31,496 nt of DNA from Paraglomus occultum (Eukaryota; Glomeromycota; Glomeromycetes; Paraglomerales; Paraglomeraceae), in the NCBI GenBank assembly GCA_910592205.1, contig CAJVPJ010000263.1:1-31496 (forward strand), in the 5' to 3' direction. Position 1 is the first letter of the stretch. Each line of letters opens with the position of its first letter. The translations under genes and the position numbers were made by a program. The notes beneath the pieces are model-generated. The model was not told the DNA's origin and did no database searches. It saw nothing but the letters and a program-made list of their open reading frames with translations. Below are positions 12,981 to 24,271 of this stretch, piece by piece.

Positions 12981-14941
12981 TTAGTTGGCAGCAGTTGACT
13001 TCCTTCTAACATTCCGAGTCCAGGCTTCGACATCGACATTTGATTTCTGAGCTTCGACAACATACGGATGTTTCTACGAGTTGATAATATATATAGTAAA
13101 TTAGCATCTGTGAAATATCATACAAAAAAAAGTGACCCTGATACGCGATACTAACCAGTAACTCTTGTAGATTAGGTCGCTGACTAACATCCTTGGACAA
13201 ACTGAAAAATAAAAAGGTCGCATTGATCAGGATGAGAAAATACATTTATAATACGTGTGATAAGACTATGACCTAATAATATGTATACTGTTACACCAAA
13301 ACCATCAACAGGTACTTACCACTTCTTTGTCAAATCGTCAAAGTCATCAGGAAATTCACCCGGTGGTAGAGTCGGCGGGGCCTCATTAACGATATGTTGT
13401 AAAAGCTCCAACACTGTTAATTTACTGCCATCTGGCGGGAATGGAAACCGACCAATTGCCAACTCTATCAAAGTGATACCGACCGACCATACATCCGATC
13501 GTACAGTATATGTAGCACCCTGAATACGTTCAGGCTTTGTAAAATTGACAGAGATTGTTTTTATGAGCATTCACACACGAGGGATCAGTTATCAACTAAC
13601 TAAAGAAATATATATATATATATACTTACAGACATATAGTGCGACGTTCCTACAAAAGTGTCTGCAATGGAATTAATCACTTGACCGGATACACCAAAGT
13701 CACAGATTTTAATTTGGCCTTTAGAGTTTACAAGGATATTGGATGGCTTGACATCTGGAAGGAAAAGAAAGCTGATAAGGTGAGTTGTGTGTATATTTAC
13801 TGACGTAAACAAAAGCTTTGTTTTATGCAGAAACGTCATAATGAACGAACACACACACACGTCGATAATGATGATTATATTTACCTCGATGAATAATTTT
13901 GTGACTTCCATAGAGATAGTTAAGACCCTCTAATACCTTATGATGTCATTATAGTCAATTGCAAGTGATGGTAATGTGACGTAGTTTATGAAAAGTACGT
14001 GTAAATATAGCACACTCACCGCTAGTGTAATTTTGCCAAGTATGGGAAGTGGAATAGGGCCAGTCTTCTTGTAGATGGCGTCAAGTGACCTAATAAAAAA
14101 TTACCATATTAGCACATTTATTATACATTCCTTATTTACATAAACTCTCAAATTATAGACCGTAACCCCAAAACGGTCTTAACCAGTTTTTCGAAATTCT
14201 ATTTCTTATTCTCAAAAACGCTTTTCGACCGTTTCCCATTCACATTCCCATTCCTCTCCCTTCTTTGTTTCCCGCATTGGAAATAAATGCCTACCCGACG
14301 TCCATATATTCCATACAAATGGCTATGTCACGGTCTTCTTCAGTAACAAATGCGCCATAGAATGAAACGATGTACTTGGAATTACATTCGTGCAGAATTG
14401 TCAGTTCGCGAAGAATTTGTTTCCGCACTTGTGGTTTGGCCTCGATATGAATAATCTGAAAGTGAATTATTGCGTAATTAGAGATCCAAAAAAAAAAAAA
14501 AAGTGTGAAATATATAATATTGACAACAGATCCTCGGTTTTCGTGAGGTGAGAATCGCACAAGAATTGACATCGTTTTTGTTGTGGTCGTGGATAAATGT
14601 TTAACGAAAGAAAGGAAGGAAAGATATGGACGGGAAAGAGGAAAAAAAAAAGTTAAATGGGGCGACGAAGGATCATTCACCTTTTTAGCCATGATAGTTT
14701 GCGTTGTGACGTGTTTGACTTGAGAGACTGTTCCTCCATTGCCCGAGCCGAGTTCTCTTAACAGTATGAGGTCTTCGCTGCGTAAGTCTAGTCTAAACTC
14801 TTTGCCTAGCTCGAGGTCGGTTAATCCCTTGGCAAGGGTAGTGTCTACGTCGTCCGCTTTTGGTACTACTGGGGATGCGTTGAGGGTGAGATGACCGGCA
14901 TTTCTCTTTCGTCGTAAACTGCGGGGCTGGAACACGGACAT
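12981..14941 (-). CDS. ste7: MAP kinase kinase, Ste7/Fuz7 type
   Basis: Dual-specificity kinase that activates a Fus3/Kss1-type MAPK (known for the family). Eight exons: 14941-14681, 14455-14295, 14089-14020, 13936-13885, 13754-13630, 13534-13320, 13201-13156 and 13073-12981. All phases match, giving 340 residues. Seen: a basic/hydrophobic docking motif ([11 protein letters not shown], 10-20), Gly loop GSGNGG (65-70), catalytic K87, alphaC E104, HRD (180-182), N187, DFG (200-202), activation-loop S210 and T214 in SIADT, and PERIQG (224-229). The start at 14941 was chosen because the PRSLRRKR head is family-like; the frame is open upstream (to 15088) but encodes a dissimilar hydrophobic stretch. 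Length is short but complete for the family. Intron 5 holds a TA microsatellite. Ste7-type is favoured over Pbs2- or Mkk-type by [13 protein letters not shown] and EYMDVGSLD. The gene symbol is by homology. Confidence 0.93.
13609..13624. repeat. TA dinucleotide microsatellite in a MAPKK intron
   Basis: A run of alternating A and T lies inside the intron between MAPKK exons 5 and 6, next to the exon 5 donor. It is probably length-variable between strains. No function is inferred. Confidence 0.8.
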
Positions 14942-16067
14942 TGTGATCACTGTGTTGGTGATTAAGGAGAGGAATAGAAGAGAGAAAAGCAGTGATCTTG
15001 TGGAGAACGGGTGTCTTTGTTGTTGTGCGACTTTGGATGGTAAGTAGTTTTGGTGAGTTTGTTGAATTAAGCAGGTTGTGACAACCAATGAATATGCACG
15101 GCGGTTGCCCAGTTGGTGGAATGGTTACTGTAGATGTGTATTAAATATGTGTTGTGGTGCTAAATATAGAAATGGAGAGGTTATTATGTTTATCAAAGAC
15201 ATGAGCAACAGCAGATACAGAAACATGCCTTGATGAGTGACAATGGGATAGGCATGGTGGATAAGAGCGGCGACAACGATAGATAATAAAAAAATGCCCG
15301 AGAAACAAACAAAGAGTGGGTCGGGCACATATCTTTGTTGATCAACTAGTATGTTTTTATTATCCATTCACTCAATATCACATTCTTGTAAAATTCTACA
15401 GTTTGACATGTACCAAAGTGATAATTTGCAAGTCCTTTTCCTCTCTCTCCACCACCTCCTCTTTTCTTTTTACTCTACACGCAGACACATTCTATCATCT
15501 CATTATTCGTTATATCCCATTAATAATATCACCCAATAAAATCTATCCGATGAGATCAACCAAAAATCCCCATTATTATTATTGTGTTGTAGGATTACAA
15601 AACGCCCATCGCCAAGTGAAACATGTATGCACTAATAACATAAACATTTCATACTTCATCACCAAACTAGCTGATTCGCTAACATGCGTCTATTTTTTCC
15701 CTTAACGCTCCCAAAAGCGGAACATTCCACACAATGTAGGAAAAGCAGGTTATTTCTTCGACTGGCCGCAGTCATCATCAAACATCCCAAATTTGTCACA
15801 CGATCGTGGATTTTGCGGATTGTTCCGACCAGGATTTCGATATAAATTCAAGTCACGGGACTAATAACTGTGTGCACGCGACGACATTTTAATTGGGAAA
15901 ATAAGGGTGTGCGGCGCAACTTGTCGCGCGTAAACGAAAGAAACCAAAGCCTTCAAACTGAAATTCCGCTTACTCTCTGAGGGCTATACTACCCCGTTGA
16001 ATAATACCGTTCTATTTCCAACCCTCCCATCAAGCTCGACAACCCAACCAGACAGTGTCATAACAAT
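14942..16067. promoter_or_regulatory. divergent intergenic region between MAPKK and zinc-ribbon gene
   Basis: 1.1 kb holding both upstream regions. ORFs here (such as 15316-15705) are pyrimidine-rich, hydrophobic and without motifs, so I treat them as chance. CT-rich tracts at about 15430-15480 could be promoter elements of the kind often seen in fungal upstream regions. Confidence 0.45.
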
Positions 16068-16740
16068 ATGTTCTTCTTTCTATTCGGTGAGTTTGGTTGC
16101 ATTATGCGTGCATGCGTGCTTGTAATCTATGTTTAGCACAAGCTGCCAGTTGACCCAACACGACAGCTGTCTGCATTAACAAAATGGCTATTTTCATGTG
16201 ATATTATTAACGACGATGCGATATGACAAGTCATATTGTTCAATGCTATTGTAGCTGACTCGTCAACTGATGATTTCTTTATTTCCCTCCACTTTCCTCC
16301 CCTCCCCTCGTTTTTTCTCCCCTCATTTTCCCCCTACAACTTAATCTAACCATGAAATCCGTTTCATTTGCCACACAGGGAGCGTATCCCCACGACTCAC
16401 ACTTATACAATCCGCCCTTCCTGTTCGATGTCCGAATTGCCTACTTCCCGAAGCAACGGTATACCAATACAAATCATCAAACGTACTGAAAGTCTTTTTC
16501 GTGCCAATCCTCACTTTTGGCTCCAAACCGATATGGCAATGCAAAAACTGTGTATGGACATCGGATAAACCACCGGACGACGAGACGATCAGACGGAGCG
16601 AAATCGACGAATTGACTCATCAGCGTTCTCCATTGCCCACTTGGGGACTGAGCAGATGCCGAAAGTGCGGCAAGGAGAGCAACTTTTCGGGAAGGAGAAA
16701 GTTCTGTCCGTATTGCGGAGATGAGCCGAAAGGTCGTTGA
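16068..16740 (+). CDS. small double zinc-ribbon protein (zinc_ribbon_15-like)
   Basis: Two exons, 16068-16086 and 16379-16740, give 126 residues. The first coding exon is just 19 bases and encodes the hydrophobic start MFFFLFG; the donor GGTGAGT and acceptor CACACAG fit in phase. The first metal site is CPNC (24-27) and CKNC (61-64), flanking the hydrophobic segment VLKVFFVPILTFG (42-54). The second is CRKC (100-103) and CPYC (116-119). The hydrophobic head plus a paired-Cys ribbon around an FFVPI-like segment is the layout of the fungal zinc_ribbon_15 family, which has no settled function. A membrane-associated role is possible from the hydrophobic segments. It is divergent from the MAPKK. 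It appears intact. Confidence 0.82.
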
Positions 16741-18477
16741 TTTGTATCAAAAGTGAAATCTATACATTATTTACCGGGATCAGCTGTCCTTGAGTTATCG
16801 AGGTGATGATTCTTTAGTCGTTGACGTGTGTCACGTTTATTCAGTTAATCTTATTGTTGAATCGTGAACATTATTCTGCACACATACAAAAGTTTGCAGG
16901 TAAAAAAATTTGTCCTAGTTTATTACATACACACATACATTAAAATGCATGTCCTCCATGTCCTCCCAGTTCAGTTCTTGTGATTTGTGGGGCTGCAAAT
17001 ACTCAAGACAAGGATTTTTATTGTTGACATGACATGACATGACATTTGGATTTCCGTAAATCTATCGGAATCTTCTGTCAACGTGGGGGGAGTGGCATGA
17101 CGTAAAGAATCGACGCAAAAAAGGGTAAATTGAATTCCTGATTGACAGTTTTTGGATAATATTAGTGTTCAATGTCTTGTAACTCCGCCGAATCGATTGT
17201 GTCAAAGGGGGGGACGTCTTGTTAGGTTTGTCAATCATCCCTTAAAAGGTTATAACTTCTCAAAGTGACAATAATAATAACGAATAAGGCCCAATGTCCC
17301 GATTTATCATACATCCGCATAATGTATATGTAGATATCTGCGCATATCAATACAAATACCCTTAATTCATTTGCTGTTGTTTGTTTTTGAATAAAGATCT
17401 ACAAAATATATATGTCACCCGCAATAAGGTGAATTGGCGCCACGATATTATTCAGGGGTTAAAACCTGAGCGCCACTGTTTTGCTTAACGGTTACGAGTA
17501 ATATAGTAAGGATGAGATTGCAAACATGGACGCGAGATAACAGTTGCCGTAAGAAAAAAATGTCCAGCATTTTGTTCATCCATTAATTTAAATCGTTGAA
17601 ATCAGGCTAGCTCGATCCCACAAAGATTGACAAATTAAAATGTCAAACTTTGACACATCTTTTTGCATTAAAGATACGGTGTTTGAGATGGCGCATCCGA
17701 AAAGAATTGAAATGCCTCGTAATAACAGAAATGTACTGTCAACTCTGACTTTTTTCAAAGCTACCACATAAGAATGTTTTACAACTCGTTTTAGCTCATG
17801 CATCAACTATTTCCCATTTCTGCTCTTGAAAGTATCAATTTACTTGTGACTTGAAATGTTAATTATAATTAACTGGTAAGATATAACAGTTTCATAATGT
17901 TTCAAACGTTAGAGCAGAAAATTTGTTCGGTCAAGTTTATATCAGGCGGTTGGTTCAATTAAACCAACTCGATCAGTTAAACATACCACAAAAAGTTTTA
18001 GATTTTAATAAATTTTCTACAAATCTATTAATTTTGTTTGCCAAACAGTAAATTATTTTTCCGAACGTTGAAGCCCGCATGTCTCCTGTTTATGTTGCGC
18101 TTTTGATGCGCTTTTGACATTTGGTATGTGATTTACCAATCAAATTACATAATCGCTGTTAGATAAACACCGACTGGCAAAACCAAAAGATTATCAAATC
18201 CTTTTGTTTTCTCAACCAGGCGAGACAGAAATTATACTGTAATTAATTTGATTCATAATAGGGGCTGTGGCGTTTAGCAAATTTTGAAACCCTGAAATTT
18301 TCCTGTGGCGCAAACGTATTCTAATTTGTTGCAACACACCCCAAATACAGATATATATATTCAGACATTCTTGACTGAACACCTAGTTCAAATTGACCTT
18401 GTGACGAACAAGAGAAAAAAAAAACGAAAATAAAGAAAATAAAAACACTACGATCATAATAACTGTTTGATGTCAAC
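16741..18477. other. intergenic, no gene seen
   Basis: 1.7 kb between two plus-strand genes. It contains a short GACAT tandem repeat (17026-17045) and AT-rich sequence. The only ORF over 70 codons (17588-17806, minus strand) has no motif and no supporting splice structure. The downstream part must hold the promoter of the 18478 gene. Confidence 0.5.
17026..17045. repeat. GACAT pentanucleotide repeat, four copies
   Basis: Four exact consecutive GACAT units in an intergenic stretch. A simple microsatellite. Confidence 0.9.
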
Positions 18478-19586
18478 ATGAGTGCAACTACCTCTGTAAA
18501 ATCGCAAGAGCAAAAGCGACCAACTTTTCGAAAAATAATGACCTGGAATAGCAAGACTAAAGACAAAGAACTCCTCCCAACGCACGGTTATGATAGTGCT
18601 CCAGGTATGCTCAAGGGGCCAACAACTATTTATCCTTTACCTACATAGTCTCTACTACTATCAAAACCCTCTTCCCCTCTCGAACGCCATTGAAACTCTT
18701 TCCCGACATCTTATCCTTATCCCCTCAAGAGCCTTTTCTTTTTTTTCGGTTGTCATCAGCGTGGTATTGATGTTGTTGTTCTTACTCTCAACATACCCAT
18801 ACTAGCGTTATTGCGGTTATTAATCTTATTTGTGTAGCTTGTATTGTAAGAGAACATGTACCGGAAAAAACCAAACGAATATCTTATTCACTCTTTTTTT
18901 CTTCCTCAACCATACCATTTGTACCTATTCTTTTTTCTTTTTTTCCCATCCGCATAAAAAAACTCGCCCAAATTTGTCCTTTTCTAGACGACTCTCAACA
19001 ACCCGTCCCACCCAGTCCAACTCCAAGCACGAGAAGCATCAGATCCAATAATAGACCATCACTCTTCCGTGCGTTTGCCCGCCGAAACTCTACACGAAGC
19101 GAACATTCTGTTCGAAGTCGGTCACCAACTAGCCCTAGACCTTCTACCGAATATGGAATAACCGAAGACTTGCGTTCACCGAGTCCGACACCTTCGCGGG
19201 ATTCGATGGTATTCGAACGTGATGTAGAAACTCATGACCATTTGAGTGTGCACGAAGCCATCGATGTCGGCATTCCACCCATGTTAGAAAAGGCGGCAGA
19301 AGCGTTCGCTACGATCGATGATGGTGTACTTGTCATTACAGACAATGGTGGTGAGGAGCCGATATTGAGTGAAGAAGCATCGAGTAATGAATATACTAAG
19401 AATGCTTTGCAAGAGACGGATGCGATAAAGCGATTATCGTTGGCTGATATGGCGGACCTCATAAGTAATCGGACTCCTAGTCCTGGTCCATATGATCCAA
19501 AGCCAACAATTGCCGAGACATTGCGAGTCACAACGCCAAGAGAGATGAGAGATCTTGCTGGTGTTTATGATAAACAATGGAAATAA
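18478..19586 (+). CDS. hypothetical Ser/Pro-rich disordered protein
   Basis: Two exons, 18478-18604 and 18988-19586, encode 241 residues. The donor (G|GTATGC) and acceptor (TTTCTAG) are good and in phase, and the second exon is open for about 600 bases. I do not recognise the family. The N-terminus is basic (KRPTFRKIMTWNSKTKDK). The next 90 residues are rich in Ser, Pro and Arg, an acidic stretch follows (about 112-160), and a final Pro-rich segment ends in EMRDLAGVYDKQWK. I count about ten S-P or T-P pairs, so a proline-directed kinase (CDK or MAPK) is a plausible regulator. There are no membrane segments, signal peptide or zinc motif. The 383-base intron is long for this locus and could hide an extra exon. 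Codon usage and open length support a real gene. The function is unknown. Confidence 0.75.
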
Positions 19587-22500
19587 TTGAAAAACCGGGG
19601 TGGGGTTGTTGGTAATTTTAAAGTAGGGGTTTCTGTATGCCATGGGATGTGCTATATAAGTAGGTGAGTTGATGGAAGATAATCGCAGTTGGAGATGGTC
19701 ATTTCTGGAAACGAGCAATGTATTTATCCTTTTTCTTTTCCCTTCCTGCTCGTTTGTCTGTTAATATTATTTAGTTGCGGTGTATGTGTGTTTCATTGTT
19801 ATATTATCTTTTATTATCATTTCTTATTTGCTGGTTGCATGATATTTGGGCATATATAATTAAGCAGTGTCGAGATGGGAAGCTATACAATTTGTATTAT
19901 TCATTATCAGAGTTAGTATACATATTATATATACACATACATATATACATATACAACATATACATGTATCCTAGGCCAATGATGTATGTTTTCCCCTTCT
20001 TTGTTTTTTTTTTAATCCTTTACATCGTCGGTTGATCTTTACAGGATCACCGTTCACCGTTCACGATAACCGTCATTTCCGCATCCCTCTCCGTTCCCCT
20101 TCTCCGTCCCCTCCCCCCCTTTTTTTTCAATATCCACCAAACATCTCCACCATTATCATCCGTCACCATCATCATAACCACCATCAATCTCTTCTTCTCG
20201 TTCTTTATCAATATCCGAAACTTATCGTTCATGTTGATTCACGATCTTGAGAATTAAAATTTTTTTACATCATAATAGTGTTGTTTGGGTATTATATCTT
20301 GTATCATTTTCCTTCCCCATCCCTTTCCCATTTCATTTTCTCAGGTTTCCTCGTACAAATGAGTTTCATGAATACTAGGCTCATGAGCATAATAGTGTTG
20401 AAGATACAAGAGATACTATTATCTCTAATCATTCATCATTACTTTCTCTTTTCTTTTTATTAGTTATATTGTAGAGGTAGATGGTAGAATGAAAAGTGAA
20501 TGTTTAAACACCCTCGTGGTATTTAATGGTTGGTAAGGGGAAGGATTTTACAATAGATTTCAAGGAATTAGTGTATACGAAATTATTATTTTAAAAAACC
20601 CGGGCTATATGTATAGTCAGGTGCTGAAGTTTTAATCATTTATTATGATTTCTTGGAAAACCAATTAGTTGGATAAAAGAGAGAGAAAGAAGTGAGAGTG
20701 AGGTGAGAGGAAAAAGAAAGAAAGAAGATGATAGAGAAAGATGAAGAGGAAAGAGGTGAGGAAGAAAAAGGTGAAGAGGAGAATAAGAGATTGTGAGAAT
20801 TTCAATTCAGCCGAGGGGGAATGAGAATAGATGAGAAAGGAAAAAGAGGCAATCTATTTACTTCTTTTTTCTTTTTATATAAATTGTCTTTTGTGCCGAA
20901 AGAATACATGTATAAAGCATTATATTATTTGGACAAGTCTGTTGTAAAATGGATCTACAAGATTATATTAAGTTGTGATTATGATGAAATTGGGGGTCGG
21001 GATGAGTGATCATCATTCTAGCAACTAACGTTTCGATCTCGGAGCTGTATACGCTCGGTCGACGGTTTGTTTTGCTAACTACTATTGGTTCATGGTCTCG
21101 CCGATCTCGTCGGCTTTTGATTGCCATGATGCGCGCCCATCTACATTCGCGAAAGGCCCTTTTGTTTTTTATAAAAGTAACCGATCGTCGTCCAAAACAG
21201 ATGAAACTGGAATTTACATATTTATCATTGGTTCTGTTGTTTAATGTCATGTTTCAGCCCCTTGATTATCCTAAATTTGGTCAGGAGCCATTACTGACCA
21301 GAAAAAGAAGCTTAACGTTCACGTGATATGACTTAACGTTAAGAAGAAGAATAATAATAATGATAACAACATTCATGCGCATTAGAATAGACGGCGACGG
21401 GTACCGCGTACTAATTATAATGTCAGCCAAATGTTACCGAATTTTTTTTCCGCGAAAGGAATTCGTCGATGAATCGTAAAATAAATACGCATCCATTCAT
21501 TCCAATCTCACCCGACTCTGTTAATCGAATTGGAAAATGACCAAGATCAACCTAAAAATAAAACAAATACGTCACATCAGTCTCGGCAAAATTAAGGTAT
21601 CAAGCCACGATAAACAATTTCGGGGGTGCAGGTAATATTCTCGCGTATTATTTACTAATAAATATCCTTTATTTGAATTTCTCTGGTTCTAAATTATTGT
21701 CTCGATTATTCAAAAAAAATTTCATAACAACTTTTTTAATTTGCCGAATACGAACCATTCACACAAAGCCCTAATTCAAAGAATAAAAATTTCACAAGTT
21801 TGCAAGTTGACACACGTGATAATTCGTAATACGAAACACAACTCCTTCAATTCGACTGGCTGATCACACAATAATTATTTACTATTACTATTATAAATCG
21901 TATGATGCAAACAATCCAAATTACGTCATAGATCATACGATGTATTATCATGTCATTAACAATATAGTATTAAAAAAGTAACTATTTACAACAATCGAAT
22001 GATACACAGATAAGTGTAAATAGTTCCGTATGGCAACGTCAGATAACGAAAAAGCAAGTCGATTCTCCAAGAGAAGCTAGCTAGTCTACAAGAATACTTG
22101 CATAATGATGATATTTACCAATAAAAATTCTGTACAAACTAGTCATGATTGCACCCTATAATAAATTTAGGTATCAACAACGATACTCAAGTCGAATTTT
22201 TTGATATCGGTCTTTATTTACAAATGACAACTAAAGCAGTTTTTGTACACATCTTTCGTTTGTATCTCTCTTGGCAGCGCATTTTGCTTTACAGCTAATC
22301 TGGTACCCAATAGTAGTAACCTTGGCATTTATTAAGAGAGTTCCAATTCTGAAAGTACTAAATTCAATCACATACATTCTGTGAGACAGTTGATTCTATC
22401 AAATAAAGGAAGCGTGAGAAGTGTTCAGTTTAGAAAGATTGCGATTATAAGATTTTCTGTTTAATATAAAAAAGGTATAGACACCGAGAGATTAATATAC

Positions 22501-22635
22501 TCGTTGGAAGGTTGATACTCGTTTAATACAACAAAAGTGATTGCGAATCTATTATCGTTGCGTAGTTTGTTTAAGTTAAAGTATTATTTTCGTTAATGAG
22601 GGGGGACCTATCCCAAAATGTTAGTAGAGTATTGG
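19587..22635. other. gene-poor intergenic stretch
   Basis: 3 kb without a supported gene. It holds a TA/CATA-rich simple tract (about 19917-19970), pyrimidine-rich sequence (about 20080-20210) and a homopurine tract (20671-20799). Overlapping opposite-strand ORFs at 20963-21326 carry no recognisable domain; they could be chance or an eroded element. Confidence 0.45.
20671..20799 (+). repeat. homopurine (GA-rich) tract
   Basis: About 130 bases almost entirely A and G on the plus strand, made of irregular GAAA, GAGA and GAGG units with only scattered T. Such tracts can form triplex DNA or mark nucleosome-poor regions. It lies about 1.1 kb downstream of the 18478 gene, outside any gene. Confidence 0.85.
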
Positions 22636-22828
22636 AGCTGTTGTATATGTCAGATCAGAATTCCGAAGTGATATATGTCAGATCAGAATTCCGAAGTGAT
22701 ATATGTCAGATCAGAATCTTATGTCGCTTCCAAACTGACATGTGTCAGATGAGAATAATAGAAAATTAGCAGCAATAATAAATATGACAATGTTTTATTG
22801 AATAATTCTGATCTGACATACAACAACT
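22636..22828. mobile_element. MITE-like inverted-repeat element with internal 28-bp direct repeats
   Basis: The left end (22636-22662) and right end (22804-22828) are imperfect inverted repeats of 27 and 25 bases, differing by one base and a two-base gap; both contain TGTCAGATCAGAATT. Starting at about 22644, a 28-base unit (ATATGTCAGATCAGAATTCC plus GAAGTGAT) occurs twice exactly and a third time in part, with a further degenerate copy near 22735. The total length is 193 bp and no ORF is inside. No clear target-site duplication is visible. Size and structure fit a non-autonomous inverted-repeat element. It directly abuts the nuclease remnant. Confidence 0.6.
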
Positions 22829-22880
22829 GGGGTCCATTCATGTGGAAGTTCTGTATTGATTTCTTGTTGTTCCAGAGTCC

Positions 22881-23105
22881 AACCAAAGTTTTTAGAAGGT
22901 TTACGGTTATACGGTTACAACGATGAGCTAAGAGTAGCGTTTGAATTTAATGGGCCGCATCACTATTATCGTAATGATGTATCACAGAAAAATGCAAACA
23001 AAGGGCATAGATCTTATTGAAATTCCGTATACCTGCGATCTTCTACCCTACATCCGCCACACATTAGTAGAAAAGGGTTATTTGTCAAATATTAATATCG
23101 AATAA
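22881..23105 (+). pseudogene. PD-(D/E)XK nuclease-like remnant
   Basis: One frame (about 22895-23020) reads [19 protein letters not shown], a typical core strand of the Vsr-like / restriction-endonuclease fold found in Glomeromycotina and giant-virus zinc-ribbon proteins. The frame then changes, and the other frame (about 22992-23105) reads [12 protein letters not shown] and LPYIRHTL before a stop. In intact relatives about 20 residues with basic/acidic character lie between these parts. I therefore infer both a frame change and a small deletion. No start codon or N-terminal domain is seen. It lies between the MITE-like element and the ATPase remnant on the same strand. Confidence 0.55.
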
Positions 23106-23111
23106 TTTTCT

Positions 23112-23700
23112 GTGGTACTTTTGACAAATATAATAACGTTTATTATTTGGCGTAAGAAGCTTCATCCATCTCATGCTGAGAAACTTGATCGGTGCGAAAT
23201 CTTTGTTTATCACATTGACGAATGCAAGAATGCAGAAAGATTTAACGGTCTCAATTCGACATCCCAATGGCCTTTTAATTTACTGGTCAGCGGACAAACT
23301 AAATCAGGAAAAACGAATATGATTGTCAGTCTTCTACGGGAAAAAAGGCTGTGGTACCACTGGAACACGCTATATAAAAAATGACGATCTGCTTTTGTTT
23401 GGACACCATATCAAGGAGCCAAACTACCGCCACTTGAGGGATTGTTACCAAATCATTGCGAATAATCCAAGACCATATCGCGAAATGTTCCGTTCCAAAT
23501 TGACAAAGCCTGATAAAATACCAAAGATTAACGAATTTTCTCCCGAAAGAGGGACGGTAGTTATCTTCGAAGATTTATGTAGTGAACCTAAAAAATACAA
23601 GAGAAAATCAATCCCTTACTTTACGTAACGCAAAGCTTTTGGTATATACGTTTGGGTTGGGACTATGCTTTGAAATTAGACACAGAATAAGATTCACGTT
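23112..23700 (+). pseudogene. packaging-type (A32/FtsK-HerA-like) P-loop ATPase remnant
   Basis: One frame carries IFVYHIDECKNAERFNGL, then a Walker A, GQTKSGKT (23292-23315). The continuing frame is shifted (from about 23323) and carries [18 protein letters not shown] and a Walker B, VVIFEDL (23557-23577), followed by EPKK and IPYFT, where it stops. The pattern of Walker A, then FED-type Walker B, then PYF is that of viral or Polinton-like DNA-packaging ATPases and of the virus-derived copies common in fungal genomes (family knowledge). The break between the two frames lies right after Walker A, and the arginine-finger part after PYF is missing or scrambled. It is non-functional as it stands. 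Host and element identity are inferred only. Confidence 0.6.
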
Positions 23701-23805
23701 AATAGGTACGTTACTAATTTGAAGAGCATTTCTGAGCCGTACGACACTCTAATGTTTTGTAAACATGCATAGTGTAAGGCGATTAAATCCATCGGGTCAG
23801 TAAAT

Positions 23806-24271
23806 TTACACCACGATTTTTCTTTGTATCTTTATACACGCTTGAATCTTTTTACCAATTTCCCTTGCATGTTCGAGTCTCCCGATTGCATTGCATTTCC
23901 ATAACTCATAACGATGTAATGCATACTTATTGTCATAATATCCAGAATTATATTCTTGTTTAATTTTCAAATATTCGTAATTTACACCACAATATTTATT
24001 TCCGGTACATGAAAATTTCCAATGCTTCTCCATTCCTATATGGTTATAATTTCCTATATTCTTTTTCTTTGTCCGGTGTATACTAATCAGTCACAAGAGA
24101 ACATATTGCTATTCCGATTTTAGGAACATATGAACTGCCATCCGGAAATCGTATTAGTGTCCTAGCTTCAAGATATTTTACTCTGACTTGGCAACAGACC
24201 ATTTTCTCTAAATAATATTCATGCCATTCTTCAGGAGTGTTACGTCCATAAATCTGCCTATTTAAATCCAT
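23806..24271 (-). CDS. small unrecognised gene, possibly two exons
   Basis: Two neighbouring minus-strand ORFs: 24271-24083 (62 codons, containing EEWHEYYLEKM and IRFPDGSSYVPKIGIAIC) and 24033-23806 (75 codons, Lys/Tyr-rich, ending near KKIQACIKIQRK, an IQ-like basic stretch). A 59-base intron, 24094-24036 (GTGACT to CATATAG), would join the first to a different, short frame starting EWRS. Phase does not allow it to join the second ORF directly, so either the second is a separate gene or there is a frameshift. I do not recognise the family. It lies inside the accessory island between the ATPase remnant and the Crinkler-type gene. Confidence 0.35.

Noticed and set aside
14942-15088. 49-residue N-terminal extension of the MAPKK frame
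   Set aside because: The extension is hydrophobic and unlike MAPKK N-termini; the PRSLRRKR head right after the ATG at 14941 fits the family.
15316-15705. 129-codon plus-strand ORF between MAPKK and zinc-ribbon genes
   Set aside because: It comes from pyrimidine-rich upstream sequence, and the translation is Tyr/Ser/Leu-rich with no domain.
20963-21326. Overlapping opposite-strand ORFs of 95 and 106 codons
   Set aside because: Neither has a family signature or splice structure. The Arg-rich stretch could be from an eroded element but cannot be supported.
22644-22717. 28-bp direct repeats as a CRISPR array
   Set aside because: The units are directly adjacent with no spacers, few in number, and lie in a eukaryotic genome. 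They are part of an inverted-repeat element.
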